64,000 nt of DNA from Corticibacter populi (GTDB lineage: Bacteria; Pseudomonadota; Gammaproteobacteria; Burkholderiales; Burkholderiaceae_C): NCBI RefSeq assembly GCF_004217315.1, contig NZ_SGWR01000005.1, positions 310,001 through 374,000 on the forward strand, given 5' to 3'. Below, one piece after another: positions 1-10,727 of this stretch (positions within the stretch are counted from its first letter, which is position 1; each line of letters opens with the position of its first letter). The translations under genes were made by a program, and so were the position numbers. The notes under the pieces were generated by a model. The model did not search any database and had not been told where the DNA came from. It saw nothing but the letters and a program-made list of their open reading frames with translations.

Positions 1-680
<680 letters not shown>

Positions 681-692
681 GATCGATTATTG

Positions 693-709
693 ATACTAGG
701 GGTGAGTAT
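693..709 (-). promoter_or_regulatory. Probable FrmR operator
   Basis: The site reads ATACT-AGGGGTG-AGTAT, an inverted repeat of five bases around a G tract. This is the architecture of CsoR/RcnR/FrmR-family operators (A/T-rich arms around a G/C tract). It begins 12 bases upstream of the 680 start codon of frmR. The minus-strand TATACT (705-710) could be the -10 box, so the repressor would occlude the polymerase. The assignment rests on pattern and position. Confidence 0.7.
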
Positions 710-890
710 ATGGCGAGACGGCTTGCAATGGAGCGCCAGGCTTCTAAAGCCCGCTGACCCTGGGGAAGATTCAGGCCGCGGCCCGATGTTTTTGCGCGTT
801 GATGCGAATCATTGTTTTTCCGTCTCTTCTGTGTCATGCACGGGTCAAAAAGAGATGCGTGGGTTTGCCGAAAACCAAAAAAATAACGGT

Positions 891-896
891 TAGAAT
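891..896 (+). promoter_or_regulatory. Possible -10 box for tRNA-Leu / nuo transcription
   Basis: TAGAAT lies 79 bases before the tRNA and would fit a sigma-70 -10 box. The nearest -35-like hexamer, TTGCCG at 865-870, is 20 bases away, which is too far, so the call is weak. The rest of the 294-base gap between frmR and the tRNA holds the FrmR operator and no convincing gene. Confidence 0.3.
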
Positions 897-974
897 GCGG
901 GCTGGTTCAACGGGTGCTAACCCTCATTTCGCGGCTTGGCCCGAAACACCTGGGAACTGCATAAGCAAGAATCA

Positions 975-1060
975 GCCGTCGTGGTGGAATTGGTAGACAC
1001 GCTATCTTGAGGGGGTAGTGGCCCATGGCTGTGCGAGTTCGAGTCTCGCCGACGGCACCA
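975..1060 (+). tRNA. tRNA-Leu (anticodon GAG)
   Basis: The acceptor stem GCCGTCG (975-981) pairs with CGACGGC (1050-1056), followed by discriminator A and an encoded CCA (1058-1060). The anticodon stem CTATC/GGTAG encloses the loop TTGAGGG, giving anticodon GAG for CUC/CUU codons. A long variable arm and the T-loop GTTCGAGTC are present, as expected of a class II leucine tRNA. It ends 61 bases before nuoA on the same strand with no terminator between, so it may be processed from the start of the nuo transcript. tRNA-Leu(GAG) ahead of nuoA is common in betaproteobacteria. Confidence 0.97.
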
Positions 1061-1121
1061 TAATGATTAAAGCCTTCGCCCGCGCAGCCGGGCAGAAGGC
1101 CAAGACGCGGTACCCCTTCAG

Positions 1122-1481
1122 ATGAACCTCGATCAATATCTGCCGGTCTTATTGTTTATCCTGGTGGGTCTGGCGGTGGGTGTCCTGCCGCTGGCGCTCG
1201 GCTGGATCCTGGGGCCGACCAAGCCGGATGCGGCCAAGAACTCTCCTTACGAGTGCGGCTTCGAGGCCTTCGACGATGCGCGCATGAAGTTTGACGTTCG
1301 CTACTACCTCGTGGCGATCCTGTTCATTCTGTTCGATCTCGAAATCGCATTTCTTTTCCCCTGGGCGGTCGCGTTGCGCGATGTCGGTGTTGCCGGATTC
1401 GTGGCGGTGCTGATCTTTTTGACCATTCTGGTGGTTGGTTTTGCCTACGAGTGGGCCAAGGGTGCGCTGACCTGGGAATGA
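1122..1481 (+). CDS. nuoA: NADH-quinone oxidoreductase subunit A
   Basis: The 119-residue protein has three predicted membrane helices, at the N-terminus, around residues 60-80 and around 90-110. The loop between helices 1 and 2 contains [20 protein letters not shown], the conserved NuoA/ND3 segment with its Cys at the quinone-site junction. It is a membrane-arm subunit of the proton-pumping complex I that holds the arm to the peripheral domain. It is the first gene of a complete nuoA-N operon. The stop is 51 bases before the nuoB start. Confidence 0.98.
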   Translation: MNLDQYLPVLLFILVGLAVGVLPLALGWILGPTKPDAAKNSPYECGFEAFDDARMKFDVRYYLVAILFILFDLEIAFLFPWAVALRDVGVAGFVAVLIFLTILVVGFAYEWAKGALTWE

Positions 1482-1532
1482 CCGGGTTGGTTGCGCGAGC
1501 GGCCCGAAGGCGGCCGCAAGGAGTTGCGAGAC

Positions 1533-2012
1533 ATGATTGAAGGCGTTTTCAAGCAAGGCTTCGTCACGACCAGCTATGACACGGTGGCGAACTGGGCGAA
1601 GTCCGGGTCGCTGTGGCCGATGACCTTTGGTCTGGCCTGCTGTGCGGTCGAGATGATGCACGTGGCGGCAGCGCGTTATGACATTTCGCGCTTTGGCGCC
1701 GAAGTGTTTCGTGCCAGTCCACGCCAGGCCGATCTGATGATCGTTGCCGGCACGCTGTGCAACAAGATGGCGCCGGCGCTGCGCAAGGTCTACGACCAGA
1801 TGGCCGAGCCGCGCTGGGTGGTCTCGATGGGATCGTGCGCCAATGGTGGCGGCTATTACCACTACAGCTACTCGGTGGTGCGCGGCTGTGATCGCGTGGT
1901 TCCCGTGGATGTCTACGTGCCGGGCTGCCCGCCGACGGCCGAAGCCCTGCTCTACGGCATCATCCAGTTGCAACAAAAGGTGCGTCGCACCAACACCATT
2001 GCGCGTGTATAA
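1533..2012 (+). CDS. nuoB: NADH-quinone oxidoreductase subunit B
   Basis: The 159-residue protein carries the N2 [4Fe-4S] cluster that passes electrons to quinone. Cluster ligands are visible: the tandem Cys36-Cys37 in [11 protein letters not shown], Cys102 in MGSCANGG and Cys132 in [14 protein letters not shown]. The ATG at 1533 is chosen because AAGGAG (1518-1523) sits nine bases upstream and [16 protein letters not shown] matches the usual betaproteobacterial N-terminus. An in-frame TTG at 1491 would add 14 unconserved residues. It acts in the peripheral arm next to NuoD and NuoH. Confidence 0.98.
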   Translation: MIEGVFKQGFVTTSYDTVANWAKSGSLWPMTFGLACCAVEMMHVAAARYDISRFGAEVFRASPRQADLMIVAGTLCNKMAPALRKVYDQMAEPRWVVSMGSCANGGGYYHYSYSVVRGCDRVVPVDVYVPGCPPTAEALLYGIIQLQQKVRRTNTIARV

Positions 2013-2028
2013 GGGTTGCGAGGAGCTT

Positions 2029-2658
2029 ATGACGACGGCGAATCCTGCGATGAACAATGAATTGATCAGGCCGGCGGTGCTGCGGGCCTCCATCGAAGCG
2101 GAACTGGGTGATCTGGCGAAGGCTGTCACCCTTTCTTTTGATCAGGTGGTGGTGGATGTGGCGCCGGCCAATTACCTGGCGGTCATGCTGCGCCTGCGCG
2201 ATGCCCAGAGCTGCCGTTTCGAGATCCTGGTCGATCTCTGTGGGGTCGATTTCTCGGAGCACGGCAATGGTGTCTGGGAGGGGGCGCGCTTTGCTGCGGT
2301 CTCGCAACTGCTGTCGATCAGCCTGAACCAGCGCGTGCGCGTGCGTGTGTTCGCCGGGGATGACGATTTTCCGGTGTTGCCTTCGGTGACGTCGATCTGG
2401 CGCTCGGCCAACTGGTACGAGCGCGAGGCCTTCGATCTCTATGGCATCATCTTCGAAGGGCATGACGATCTGCGTCGCATCCTCACCGACTATGGCTTCA
2501 TCGGTCATCCGTTCCGCAAGGACTTTCCGCTCTCCGGGCATGTCGAGATGCGTTACGACGAGGAGCAAAAGCGCGTCATCTACCAGCCGGTGACGATCGA
2601 GCCGCGCGAAATCACTCCGCGCATCATCCGTGAAGACCAGTACGGAGGCCTGCACTGA
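2029..2658 (+). CDS. nuoC: NADH-quinone oxidoreductase subunit C (30 kDa)
   Basis: The 209-residue protein has the 30-kDa subunit signature near residues 125-165: [18 protein letters not shown] then [20 protein letters not shown]. It is a separate gene rather than the nuoCD fusion of enterics. The ATG at 2029 has GAGGAG only three bases upstream, slightly short spacing; another Met lies seven codons later without a better site. The frame is open further upstream over nuoB, but that stretch is nuoB in another frame. The subunit has no cofactor and supports the B/D quinone pocket. Confidence 0.97.
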   Translation: MTTANPAMNNELIRPAVLRASIEAELGDLAKAVTLSFDQVVVDVAPANYLAVMLRLRDAQSCRFEILVDLCGVDFSEHGNGVWEGARFAAVSQLLSISLNQRVRVRVFAGDDDFPVLPSVTSIWRSANWYEREAFDLYGIIFEGHDDLRRILTDYGFIGHPFRKDFPLSGHVEMRYDEEQKRVIYQPVTIEPREITPRIIREDQYGGLH

Positions 2659-2690
2659 GGGCGCGAAGCGGTCCCCACGTGTGAAAAACT

Positions 2691-3940
<1,250 letters not shown>

Positions 3941-3944
<4 letters not shown>

Positions 3945-4429
3945 TTACCGAAGCCACCAGGGCGCGCTTTGCCCGCGAGGTCGCCAAGTATCCGCCCGAG
4001 CGCAAGCAGTCGGCGGTGATGGCCTGCCTCTCGATCGTGCAGCAGGAAGAGGGCTATGTCAGCCAGGAGAGCGAGGCGGTGATCGCTGAGGTCCTGGAAA
4101 TGCCCGAGATCGCCGTGCACGAGGTCACGACCTTCTACAACATGTACAACCAGCAGCCGGTCGGCCGGTTCAAGCTGGCGGTCTGCACCAATCTGCCGTG
4201 CCAGCTGCGCGGCGGCAAGGAGGCGCTGCACCACCTGGAAGAGCGCCTGAAGGTGCACATGGGCGAGACCACGGTTGACGGCATGTTCACACTGCAGCAG
4301 TGCGAGTGCCTGGGGGCCTGTGCCGATGCTCCGGTGATGCTGGTCAACGACCGCGACATGTGCAGTTTCATGAGCAACGAGCGGCTCGACCAACTGGTCG
4401 ACGCGCTGCGGACGGAGGGCGGCCAATGA
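3941..4429 (+). CDS. nuoE: NADH-quinone oxidoreductase subunit E (24 kDa)
   Basis: The 162-residue thioredoxin-like subunit carries the N1a [2Fe-2S] cluster. All four ligands are visible: Cys82 and Cys87 in [12 protein letters not shown], Cys123 and Cys127 in [12 protein letters not shown]. It belongs to the NADH dehydrogenase module with NuoF and NuoG. Its start overlaps the nuoD stop and its stop overlaps the nuoF start (both ATGA), so D, E and F are tightly coupled. Confidence 0.98.
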
Positions 4430-5829
4430 GTGCGAGCAATCTGAAGGACGTGCTGCAGCCGTTCAAGGCCGGCGGGCAGCAGACCTGCTTCCATGGCCGC
4501 CACATCGAGCCGCAGATCTACGCCGGTCTCGATGGCAGCAACTGGCACCTCAAGGACTACGAGGCGCGCGGCGGCTACCAGGCGCTGCGCAAGGTGCTTG
4601 GCAGCGACGGCGGCACCGGCATGACGCAGGACGAGATGATCGCCATGCTCAAGGAATCCGGTCTGCGCGGCCGTGGCGGCGCCGGTTTCCCGACCGGACT
4701 GAAGTGGAGCTTCATGCCACGCAACTTCCCCGGCCAGAAGTATGTCGTCTGCAATTCGGACGAGGGCGAGCCAGGCACCTGCAAGGATCGCGACATCCTG
4801 ATGTTCAACCCGCACATTGTCATCGAGGGCATGATCCTCGGCGGCTACACCATGGGTGCCAGCGCCGGCTACAACTACATCCACGGCGAGATCTTCGAGG
4901 TGTACGAACGCTTCGAGGAGGCGCTCGAGGAGGCGCGCGCGGCCGGCTACCTGGGGGATGACATCCTGGGCAGCGGCTTCAGCTTCCAGTTGCACGCGCA
5001 CCATGGCTTCGGTGCCTACATCTGCGGCGAGGAAACCGCGCTGCTCGAATCGCTCGAGGGCAAGAAGGGGCAGCCGCGTTTCAAGCCGCCGTTCCCTGCC
5101 AGCTTCGGCCTGTTCGGCAAGCCGACCACCATCAACAACACCGAAACCTTCGCGGCCGTGCCCTGGATCGTGCGCAACGGCGGTGCGGCCTACCTGGCCT
5201 GCGGCAAGCCGAACAACGGCGGCACCAAGATCTTCTCGGTCAGCGGTGACGTGCAGCGCCCCGGCAACTACGAAGTGCCGATGGGTACGCCATTTGCCAC
5301 GCTGCTGGAGCTCGCCGGTGGCATGCGCCCGGGCCGCACGCTCAAGGCGGTGATTCCCGGCGGCTCATCGGCGCCGGTACTGCCGGCTGCCATCGTGAAC
5401 GAATGCACGATGGACTACGACTCCATCGCCAAAGCCGGCTCGATGCTGGGCTCCGGCGCCGTCATCGTGATGGACGACACGCGCTGCATGGTGGAAAGCC
5501 TGGCGCGTCTCTCGTATTTCTATGCGCACGAATCCTGCGGCCAGTGCACGCCCTGCCGTGAAGGCACGGGTTGGCTCTCGCGCGTGGTCAACCGCATTCT
5601 CGAAGGCCAGGGCCGACCGGGCGACCTGGATCTGCTCGACAACGTGGCCGGCAACATCATGGGCCGCACCATCTGCGCGCTGGGCGATGCGGCCGCCATG
5701 CCGGTGCGCGCCATGCTCAAGCACTTCCGCCACGAATTCGAGGCGAAGATCGCCCAGGCCCAGGCTTCGCAGACAGCGGTCGGCGAGGCATCCGCCGCCG
5801 TGCGCGCAGCCGAGCGCATGGCCGCCTGA
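4426..5829 (+). CDS. nuoF: NADH-quinone oxidoreductase subunit F (51 kDa)
   Basis: The 467-residue protein is the NADH- and FMN-binding subunit where electrons enter complex I. The glycine-rich nucleotide site [17 protein letters not shown] is near residue 80, [15 protein letters not shown] follows, and [12 protein letters not shown] near residue 370 supplies three ligands of the N3 [4Fe-4S] cluster. The ATG at 4426 overlaps the nuoE stop; the frame is open further upstream but the N-terminus [13 protein letters not shown] is the expected one. nuoG follows after a 13-base gap. Confidence 0.98.
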   Translation: MSASNLKDVLQPFKAGGQQTCFHGRHIEPQIYAGLDGSNWHLKDYEARGGYQALRKVLGSDGGTGMTQDEMIAMLKESGLRGRGGAGFPTGLKWSFMPRNFPGQKYVVCNSDEGEPGTCKDRDILMFNPHIVIEGMILGGYTMGASAGYNYIHGEIFEVYERFEEALEEARAAGYLGDDILGSGFSFQLHAHHGFGAYICGEETALLESLEGKKGQPRFKPPFPASFGLFGKPTTINNTETFAAVPWIVRNGGAAYLACGKPNNGGTKIFSVSGDVQRPGNYEVPMGTPFATLLELAGGMRPGRTLKAVIPGGSSAPVLPAAIVNECTMDYDSIAKAGSMLGSGAVIVMDDTRCMVESLARLSYFYAHESCGQCTPCREGTGWLSRVVNRILEGQGRPGDLDLLDNVAGNIMGRTICALGDAAAMPVRAMLKHFRHEFEAKIAQAQASQTAVGEASAAVRAAERMAA

Positions 5830-5842
5830 CGGAGAGACATCT

Positions 5843-8032
5843 ATGGTTGAAATCGAACTCGACGGCAAGAAGGTGGAAGTGCATGAAGGCAGCATGATCA
5901 TGCATGCAGCCGAGCGCGCCGGCACCTACATCCCGCACTTCTGCTACCACAAGAAGTTGTCCATCGCCGCCAACTGCCGCATGTGCCTGGTGGACGTGGA
6001 GAAGGCGCCCAAGGCGCTGCCGGCCTGCGCGACACCCGTCACGCAGGGCATGATCGTGCACACCCACAGCAGCAAGGCCGTGCAGGCCCAGCAGTCCGTG
6101 ATGGAATTCCTGCTGATCAACCACCCGCTGGACTGCCCGATCTGCGACCAGGGTGGCGAATGCCAGCTGCAGGACCTGGCCGTGGGCTACGGCAAGAACA
6201 GCTCGCGCTACCAGGAAGAGAAGCGCGTCATCCTGCACAAGGATGTCGGCCCGCTGATCTCGATGGAGGAGATGAGCCGCTGCATCCAGTGCACCCGCTG
6301 CGTGCGCTTCGGCCAAGAGGTGGCCGGCGTGATGGAGCTGGGCATGATCAACCGCGGCGAGCACTCGGAGATCACCACCGTCAAGGGCGATACGGTCGAC
6401 TCGGAGCTCTCGGGCAACATGATCGACATCTGCCCGGTTGGCGCGCTCACCAGCAAGCCGTTCCGCTACAGCGCCCGCACCTGGGAGCTGTCGCGCCGCA
6501 AATCGGTGGCGCCGCACGACGCGTCGGGCGCCAACCTCGTCGTGCAGGTCAAGAACCACCGCGTGATGCGCGTGCTGCCGCTGGAGAACGAGGCCGTCAA
6601 CGAATGCTGGATCGCCGACCGCGACCGCTTCTCGTACGAGGCGCTCAATGGCGCCGACCGCCTCACCAGCCCGATGATCAAGCAGGATGGCCAATGGCAT
6701 GAAGCCAGCTGGCAGCAGGCATTGGAATACGTCGCACACGGCCTGCGCCACATCGCGGCCGACCATGGCAAGGACAGCGTTGGCGCATTGCTGAGCCCGC
6801 ACAGCACGCTCGAGGAGCTGTATCTCGCCACCGAGTTGCTGCGCGGCATCGGCAGCGACAACATCGACTACCGCCTGCGTCATGCCGAATTCGGCAAAGC
6901 CGACGGTGTGCGCTGGCTGGGCACGTCGATTGCAGCGCTCTCCACCCTCGGCCAGGTGCTGGTGGTGGGCTCGAACCTGCGCAAGGACCATCCGCTGTTT
7001 GCCCAGCGCATCCGCCAGGCCGCCACGCATGGCGCCAGGGTGTATGCCCTCAATGAACGCGCCTATGACTGGGCCATGCCGCTCGCGCAGACCTGGGCAT
7101 TGCCCAGCGCCCAGTGGGCACAGGCACTGGCCGCGTTGGCCGCCGCCATCGCCGCCGAGAAAGGCGTGAGCGCACCGGTCGATGCCGCCGGCCTCGACAC
7201 GGGCGCCTACAGCGCCGTTGCCAAGCAACTGCTGGCAGAAGGCGAAGGCAAGGCCATCCTGCTGGGTAACGCCGCCGCACACCATGGCAAGGCCGCATCG
7301 CTGCTGGCGCTGGCCAACTGGATCGGCGCGCAGACCGGCGCCAGTGTCGGCTACCTGACCGAAGCCGCCAACACGGTCGGCGCGCAATGGGTGGGCGCCA
7401 CACCGCGCGCCGGTGGCCTCAATGCTGCGCAGATGCTCGCCGGCGGCCTCAAGGCAGCCATCCTGCTCCATACCGAGCCGGAATTCGACAGTGCCGCAGG
7501 TGCGGCCGCTGCCGAAGGTCTCGCCAAGGCCGAGATGGTGGTCACGCTCAGCCCGTTCAAGACCAATCTGGCCTTCTCGGACGTGCTGCTGCCGACCTCG
7601 CCGTTCACCGAGACCTCCGGGACTTTCGTCAATGCCGAAGGCCGCGTGCAAAGCTTCCATGCCGTCGTCAAGCCGCTGGGCGAGACGCGCCCGGCCTGGA
7701 AGGTGCTGCGCGTGCTGGGCAATCTGATGGGCCTGGCGCACTTCGATTTCGAGGATACGCAACAGGTGCTGGCACGCTTTGCCGGCACCGCCAAGCCGGA
7801 TTTCGTGCCGCAGGACGTGCTGAGCAATGCCACCGCTGACGTCGCCATCGACCTGCGGGCGCCCGAGGCCGAGCCGGTCGTTGCCGCGATCTATCAGCTC
7901 GATGGCCTGGTGCGCCGCGCTCCGGCGCTGCAGGCTACCGCCGATGGGCGTGCCGGCCTGCAGGCAGGTGTGGCTGCCGTGCCGGCCAAAGTGGTGGTGC
8001 AAGAGCAAGTGGAAGAGGGAGCCAGCGCATGA
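5843..8032 (+). CDS. nuoG: NADH-quinone oxidoreductase subunit G (75 kDa)
   Basis: The 729-residue protein is the large iron-sulfur subunit of the peripheral arm. The first 220 residues hold the ligands: a ferredoxin-type [2Fe-2S] set ([15 protein letters not shown]), the His-Cys motif [18 protein letters not shown], and [14 protein letters not shown] with a later CPVGAL. The remainder is a molybdopterin-oxidoreductase-like domain with no sign of molybdenum function, as in other NuoG. The ATG at 5843 is chosen because [16 protein letters not shown] is the standard start. The stop overlaps nuoH (ATGA). Confidence 0.97.
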   Translation: MVEIELDGKKVEVHEGSMIMHAAERAGTYIPHFCYHKKLSIAANCRMCLVDVEKAPKALPACATPVTQGMIVHTHSSKAVQAQQSVMEFLLINHPLDCPICDQGGECQLQDLAVGYGKNSSRYQEEKRVILHKDVGPLISMEEMSRCIQCTRCVRFGQEVAGVMELGMINRGEHSEITTVKGDTVDSELSGNMIDICPVGALTSKPFRYSARTWELSRRKSVAPHDASGANLVVQVKNHRVMRVLPLENEAVNECWIADRDRFSYEALNGADRLTSPMIKQDGQWHEASWQQALEYVAHGLRHIAADHGKDSVGALLSPHSTLEELYLATELLRGIGSDNIDYRLRHAEFGKADGVRWLGTSIAALSTLGQVLVVGSNLRKDHPLFAQRIRQAATHGARVYALNERAYDWAMPLAQTWALPSAQWAQALAALAAAIAAEKGVSAPVDAAGLDTGAYSAVAKQLLAEGEGKAILLGNAAAHHGKAASLLALANWIGAQTGASVGYLTEAANTVGAQWVGATPRAGGLNAAQMLAGGLKAAILLHTEPEFDSAAGAAAAEGLAKAEMVVTLSPFKTNLAFSDVLLPTSPFTETSGTFVNAEGRVQSFHAVVKPLGETRPAWKVLRVLGNLMGLAHFDFEDTQQVLARFAGTAKPDFVPQDVLSNATADVAIDLRAPEAEPVVAAIYQLDGLVRRAPALQATADGRAGLQAGVAAVPAKVVVQEQVEEGASA

Positions 8033-9105
8033 TCGACGCTTTTTACAATGGCGGCCTGGGGCTGGTCGAGGCCTCCTGGTGGAGCGGCCTGGCCTGGCCG
8101 GTGATCTGGAACCTGCTCAAGATCATCGCCATCGTCGCCCCGCTGATGATCGCCGTGGCCTATCTGACGCTCTGGGAGCGCAAGCTGCTGGGCTGGATGC
8201 AGGTGCGCATCGGCCCGAACCGCCTTGGCCCCTGGGGCCTGCTGCAGCCGTTGGCCGATGGCCTCAAGTTGCTGACCAAGGAGCTGATCCGGCCCAGCGC
8301 CTCGAGCTACAAGCTCTACCTGCTCGGGCCCGTGATGGCCATCATGCCGGCCCTGGCGGCCTGGGTGGTGATTCCGTTCGGACCGGACATGGCGCTGGCC
8401 AATGTGCATGCCGGCCTGCTGCTGGTGATGGCCATTACCTCCATCGAGGTCTATGGCGTCATCATCGCCGGCTGGGCCTCCAACTCGAAGTATCCGTTCC
8501 TCGGCGCCATCCGTGCCTCGGCGCAGATGATCAGTTATGAGATCGCGCTGGGTTTCTGCTTCCTCGGTGCAGTGATGGTGGCCGGCAGCATGAACCTCAG
8601 CGACATCGTGGCGGTGCAGATCAATGGACGCTTTGCCGACATCGGGCTGAACTTCCTGTCCTGGAACTGGCTGCCTTTGCTGCCGCTCTTCGTCGTCTAC
8701 ATGATCTCGGTGGTGGCCGAGACCAACCGCCATCCCTTCGACATGGTCGAGAGCGAGGCCGAACTGGTAGCCGGCCACATGGTCGAGTATTCGGGCATGG
8801 GCTTCGCCATCTTCTTCCTGGCCGAATACGCCAGCATGTGGCTGGTCTCGTTCCTGGCAGCCGTGCTGTTTCTGGGCGGTTGGGATGCGCCGTTCGGCTT
8901 CCTGGAATTCATCCCCGGCTGGATCTGGCTGGGCCTCAAGGCAGCGCTGATCGTCAGCTGGTTCATCTGGATCCGGGCCACCTTTCCGCGCTTTCGCTAT
9001 GACCAGGTGATGCGCCTGGGCTGGAAGATCTTCATTCCCGTCACCCTCGTCTGGGTGGTGGTGCTGGGTGCCTGGATCTTCTCGCCCTTGAACATCTGGA
9101 ACTGA
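8029..9105 (+). CDS. nuoH: NADH-quinone oxidoreductase subunit H
   Basis: The 358-residue membrane subunit has about eight helices. It contains the conserved loop [18 protein letters not shown] followed by LKLLTKE near residues 60-85, and the acidic quinone-channel loop [19 protein letters not shown] near 225-245. NuoH couples the quinone site to the proton-pumping arm. The start overlaps the end of nuoG by four bases. nuoI follows 11 bases after the stop. Confidence 0.98.
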   Translation: MIDAFYNGGLGLVEASWWSGLAWPVIWNLLKIIAIVAPLMIAVAYLTLWERKLLGWMQVRIGPNRLGPWGLLQPLADGLKLLTKELIRPSASSYKLYLLGPVMAIMPALAAWVVIPFGPDMALANVHAGLLLVMAITSIEVYGVIIAGWASNSKYPFLGAIRASAQMISYEIALGFCFLGAVMVAGSMNLSDIVAVQINGRFADIGLNFLSWNWLPLLPLFVVYMISVVAETNRHPFDMVESEAELVAGHMVEYSGMGFAIFFLAEYASMWLVSFLAAVLFLGGWDAPFGFLEFIPGWIWLGLKAALIVSWFIWIRATFPRFRYDQVMRLGWKIFIPVTLVWVVVLGAWIFSPLNIWN

Positions 9106-9116
9106 GGATCACGACA

Positions 9117-9662
9117 ATGGCACAAGCAATCACGACTGCCAAGGCCGCTGCCCCATCCCAGGCAGCCGGCTCATCCTTCTCGCTGAAGGATTTCTTCAAG
9201 AGTTTCGTGCTCTGGGAACTGCTCGTGGGCATGAAGCTCACCGGCCGCTATGCCTTCAGCCGCAAGGTGACGGTGCAGTTCCCCGAGGAAAAAACACCGC
9301 TGTCGCCGCGCTTCCGCGGTCTGCATGCGCTGCGCCGCTATGACAACGGCGAAGAGCGTTGCATCGCCTGCAAGCTGTGCGAGGCGGTCTGCCCGGCCCT
9401 GGCCATCACCATCGAGTCGACGGTGCGGGACGACGGCTCGCGCCGCACCAGCCGCTACGACATCGATCTGACCAAGTGCATTTTCTGCGGCTTCTGCGAG
9501 GAGAGCTGCCCGGTCGATTCGATCGTCGAGACCCACATCCTCGAATACCACGGCGAGAAGCGTGGGGACCTGTATTTCACCAAGGAGATGCTGCTGGCCG
9601 TCGGGGATCGCTACGAGAAGGACATTGCCGCGAACAAGGCCGCGGACGCGCCGTACCGCTGA
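9117..9662 (+). CDS. nuoI: NADH-quinone oxidoreductase subunit I (23 kDa)
   Basis: The 181-residue protein has two ferredoxin-type [4Fe-4S] motifs, [16 protein letters not shown] and [16 protein letters not shown], which hold clusters N6a and N6b on the path to N2. A short Ala/Ser-rich N-terminal extension (residues 1-20) precedes the conserved part and could be shortened if translation starts later; the ATG at 9117 is the best-placed start after nuoH. An 86-base gap separates it from nuoJ, the longest inside the nuo run. Confidence 0.97.
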   Translation: MAQAITTAKAAAPSQAAGSSFSLKDFFKSFVLWELLVGMKLTGRYAFSRKVTVQFPEEKTPLSPRFRGLHALRRYDNGEERCIACKLCEAVCPALAITIESTVRDDGSRRTSRYDIDLTKCIFCGFCEESCPVDSIVETHILEYHGEKRGDLYFTKEMLLAVGDRYEKDIAANKAADAPYR

Positions 9663-9748
9663 GGTGCGCGCCGCGGCGCGTAATGTGGGCCGCGCGGGCA
9701 TGGTGCCCGCGCTGGCATGAAGAGGCTGGAGCCAGCAAAGAGATTGTC

Positions 9749-10402
9749 ATGGACGTCAGAAGCGTATTTTTCTACCTGTTCGCGGCGGCGCTGCTGTTCG
9801 CGGCATTGCGCGTGATCACCGCGCGCAATCCGGTACATGCCGTGCTGTACCTCATTTTCGCCTTCTCGCAGGCCGCGGGCATCTGGTTGCTGATGCGCGC
9901 CGAGTTCCTGGCCATCCTGCTGGTGATGGTTTACCTGGGGGCGGTGATGGTGCTGTTCCTCTTCGTGGTGATGATGCTGGATATCCGCATCGAGCGCCTT
10001 CAAGGCGCGCTCAAGAAGAACCTGCCGCTGGCACTGGTGATCTTCGGCGTGGTGGTGTTCGAGATGGTGGCGGTGCTGTGGGTGGGCTTTCCGGTCACCG
10101 AGGCGGCCGGCGAGGCCATTGCCATCAACCCGGATTACAACAACACCCGTGAGCTTGGCATCCTGATGTACACCGAATACCTGCTGCCGGTACAGGTGGC
10201 CGGCGTGATCCTCCTGGTGGGCATGATCGCGGCGATCGCGCTGACGCTGCGCACCCGCAAGGACAACAAGCTCATCGATCCGGCGCTGCAGGTCCATGTC
10301 AAGGCACAGGACCGCGTGCGCATCGTGAAGATGGAGGCGGCCCGCCCGGCCGCCGAGGAAGACGCGCCAGCCGAGGGCGCATCGCAGGAGGTCAAGCCAT
10401 GA
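9749..10402 (+). CDS. nuoJ: NADH-quinone oxidoreductase subunit J
   Basis: The 217-residue membrane protein has five predicted helices and the typical segment [19 protein letters not shown] near the N-terminus, then [18 protein letters not shown]. The last 45 residues are hydrophilic and Ala/Glu/Pro-rich, a common variable tail. The ATG at 9749 ([20 protein letters not shown]) is the family start; the frame is open upstream through nuoI but in a different frame from it. The stop overlaps nuoK as ATGA. Confidence 0.97.
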   Translation: MDVRSVFFYLFAAALLFAALRVITARNPVHAVLYLIFAFSQAAGIWLLMRAEFLAILLVMVYLGAVMVLFLFVVMMLDIRIERLQGALKKNLPLALVIFGVVVFEMVAVLWVGFPVTEAAGEAIAINPDYNNTRELGILMYTEYLLPVQVAGVILLVGMIAAIALTLRTRKDNKLIDPALQVHVKAQDRVRIVKMEAARPAAEEDAPAEGASQEVKP

Positions 10403-10707
10403 ATCTGTCGCTCGGTCATTTCCTCTCGCTCGGGGCCATCCTGTTCGCCCTGGCGGTGGTGGGGATCTTCCTCAACCGCAAGAACCTGATCGTCCTGCTC
10501 ATGGCAATCGAGCTGATGCTGCTGGCCGTGAACATGAACTTCGTTGCGTTTTCGTACTTCCTGGGCGACCTGCACGGTCAGGTGTTCGTCTTCTTCATCA
10601 TGACCGTGGCGGCGGCCGAGGCGGCGATCGGCCTGGCCATCCTGGTGCAGCTGTTCCGGGCCCGCACCAGCATCAGCGCGGATGACCTGAACACCCTCAA
10701 GGGCTAA
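10399..10707 (+). CDS. nuoK: NADH-quinone oxidoreductase subunit K
   Basis: The 102-residue protein has three membrane helices, in line with NuoK/ND4L. The buried glutamates used in proton translocation are visible in [16 protein letters not shown] and [14 protein letters not shown]. Its start overlaps the nuoJ stop by four bases and nuoL follows after 20 bases. It acts in the membrane arm between NuoA/J/H and the antiporter-like NuoN. Confidence 0.98.
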   Translation: MNLSLGHFLSLGAILFALAVVGIFLNRKNLIVLLMAIELMLLAVNMNFVAFSYFLGDLHGQVFVFFIMTVAAAEAAIGLAILVQLFRARTSISADDLNTLKG

Positions 10708-10727
10708 GCGGCAAGAGGCTTATCAAA

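Noticed and set aside
865-896. TTGCCG and TAGAAT as a full promoter for the tRNA-nuo transcript
   Set aside because: The spacer is 20 bases, too long for a normal sigma-70 promoter; only the -10 box is listed, with low confidence.
5717-8008. A 763-codon minus-strand open frame opposite nuoG
   Set aside because: Antisense artefact of high GC content; nuoG has all cluster ligands on the plus strand.
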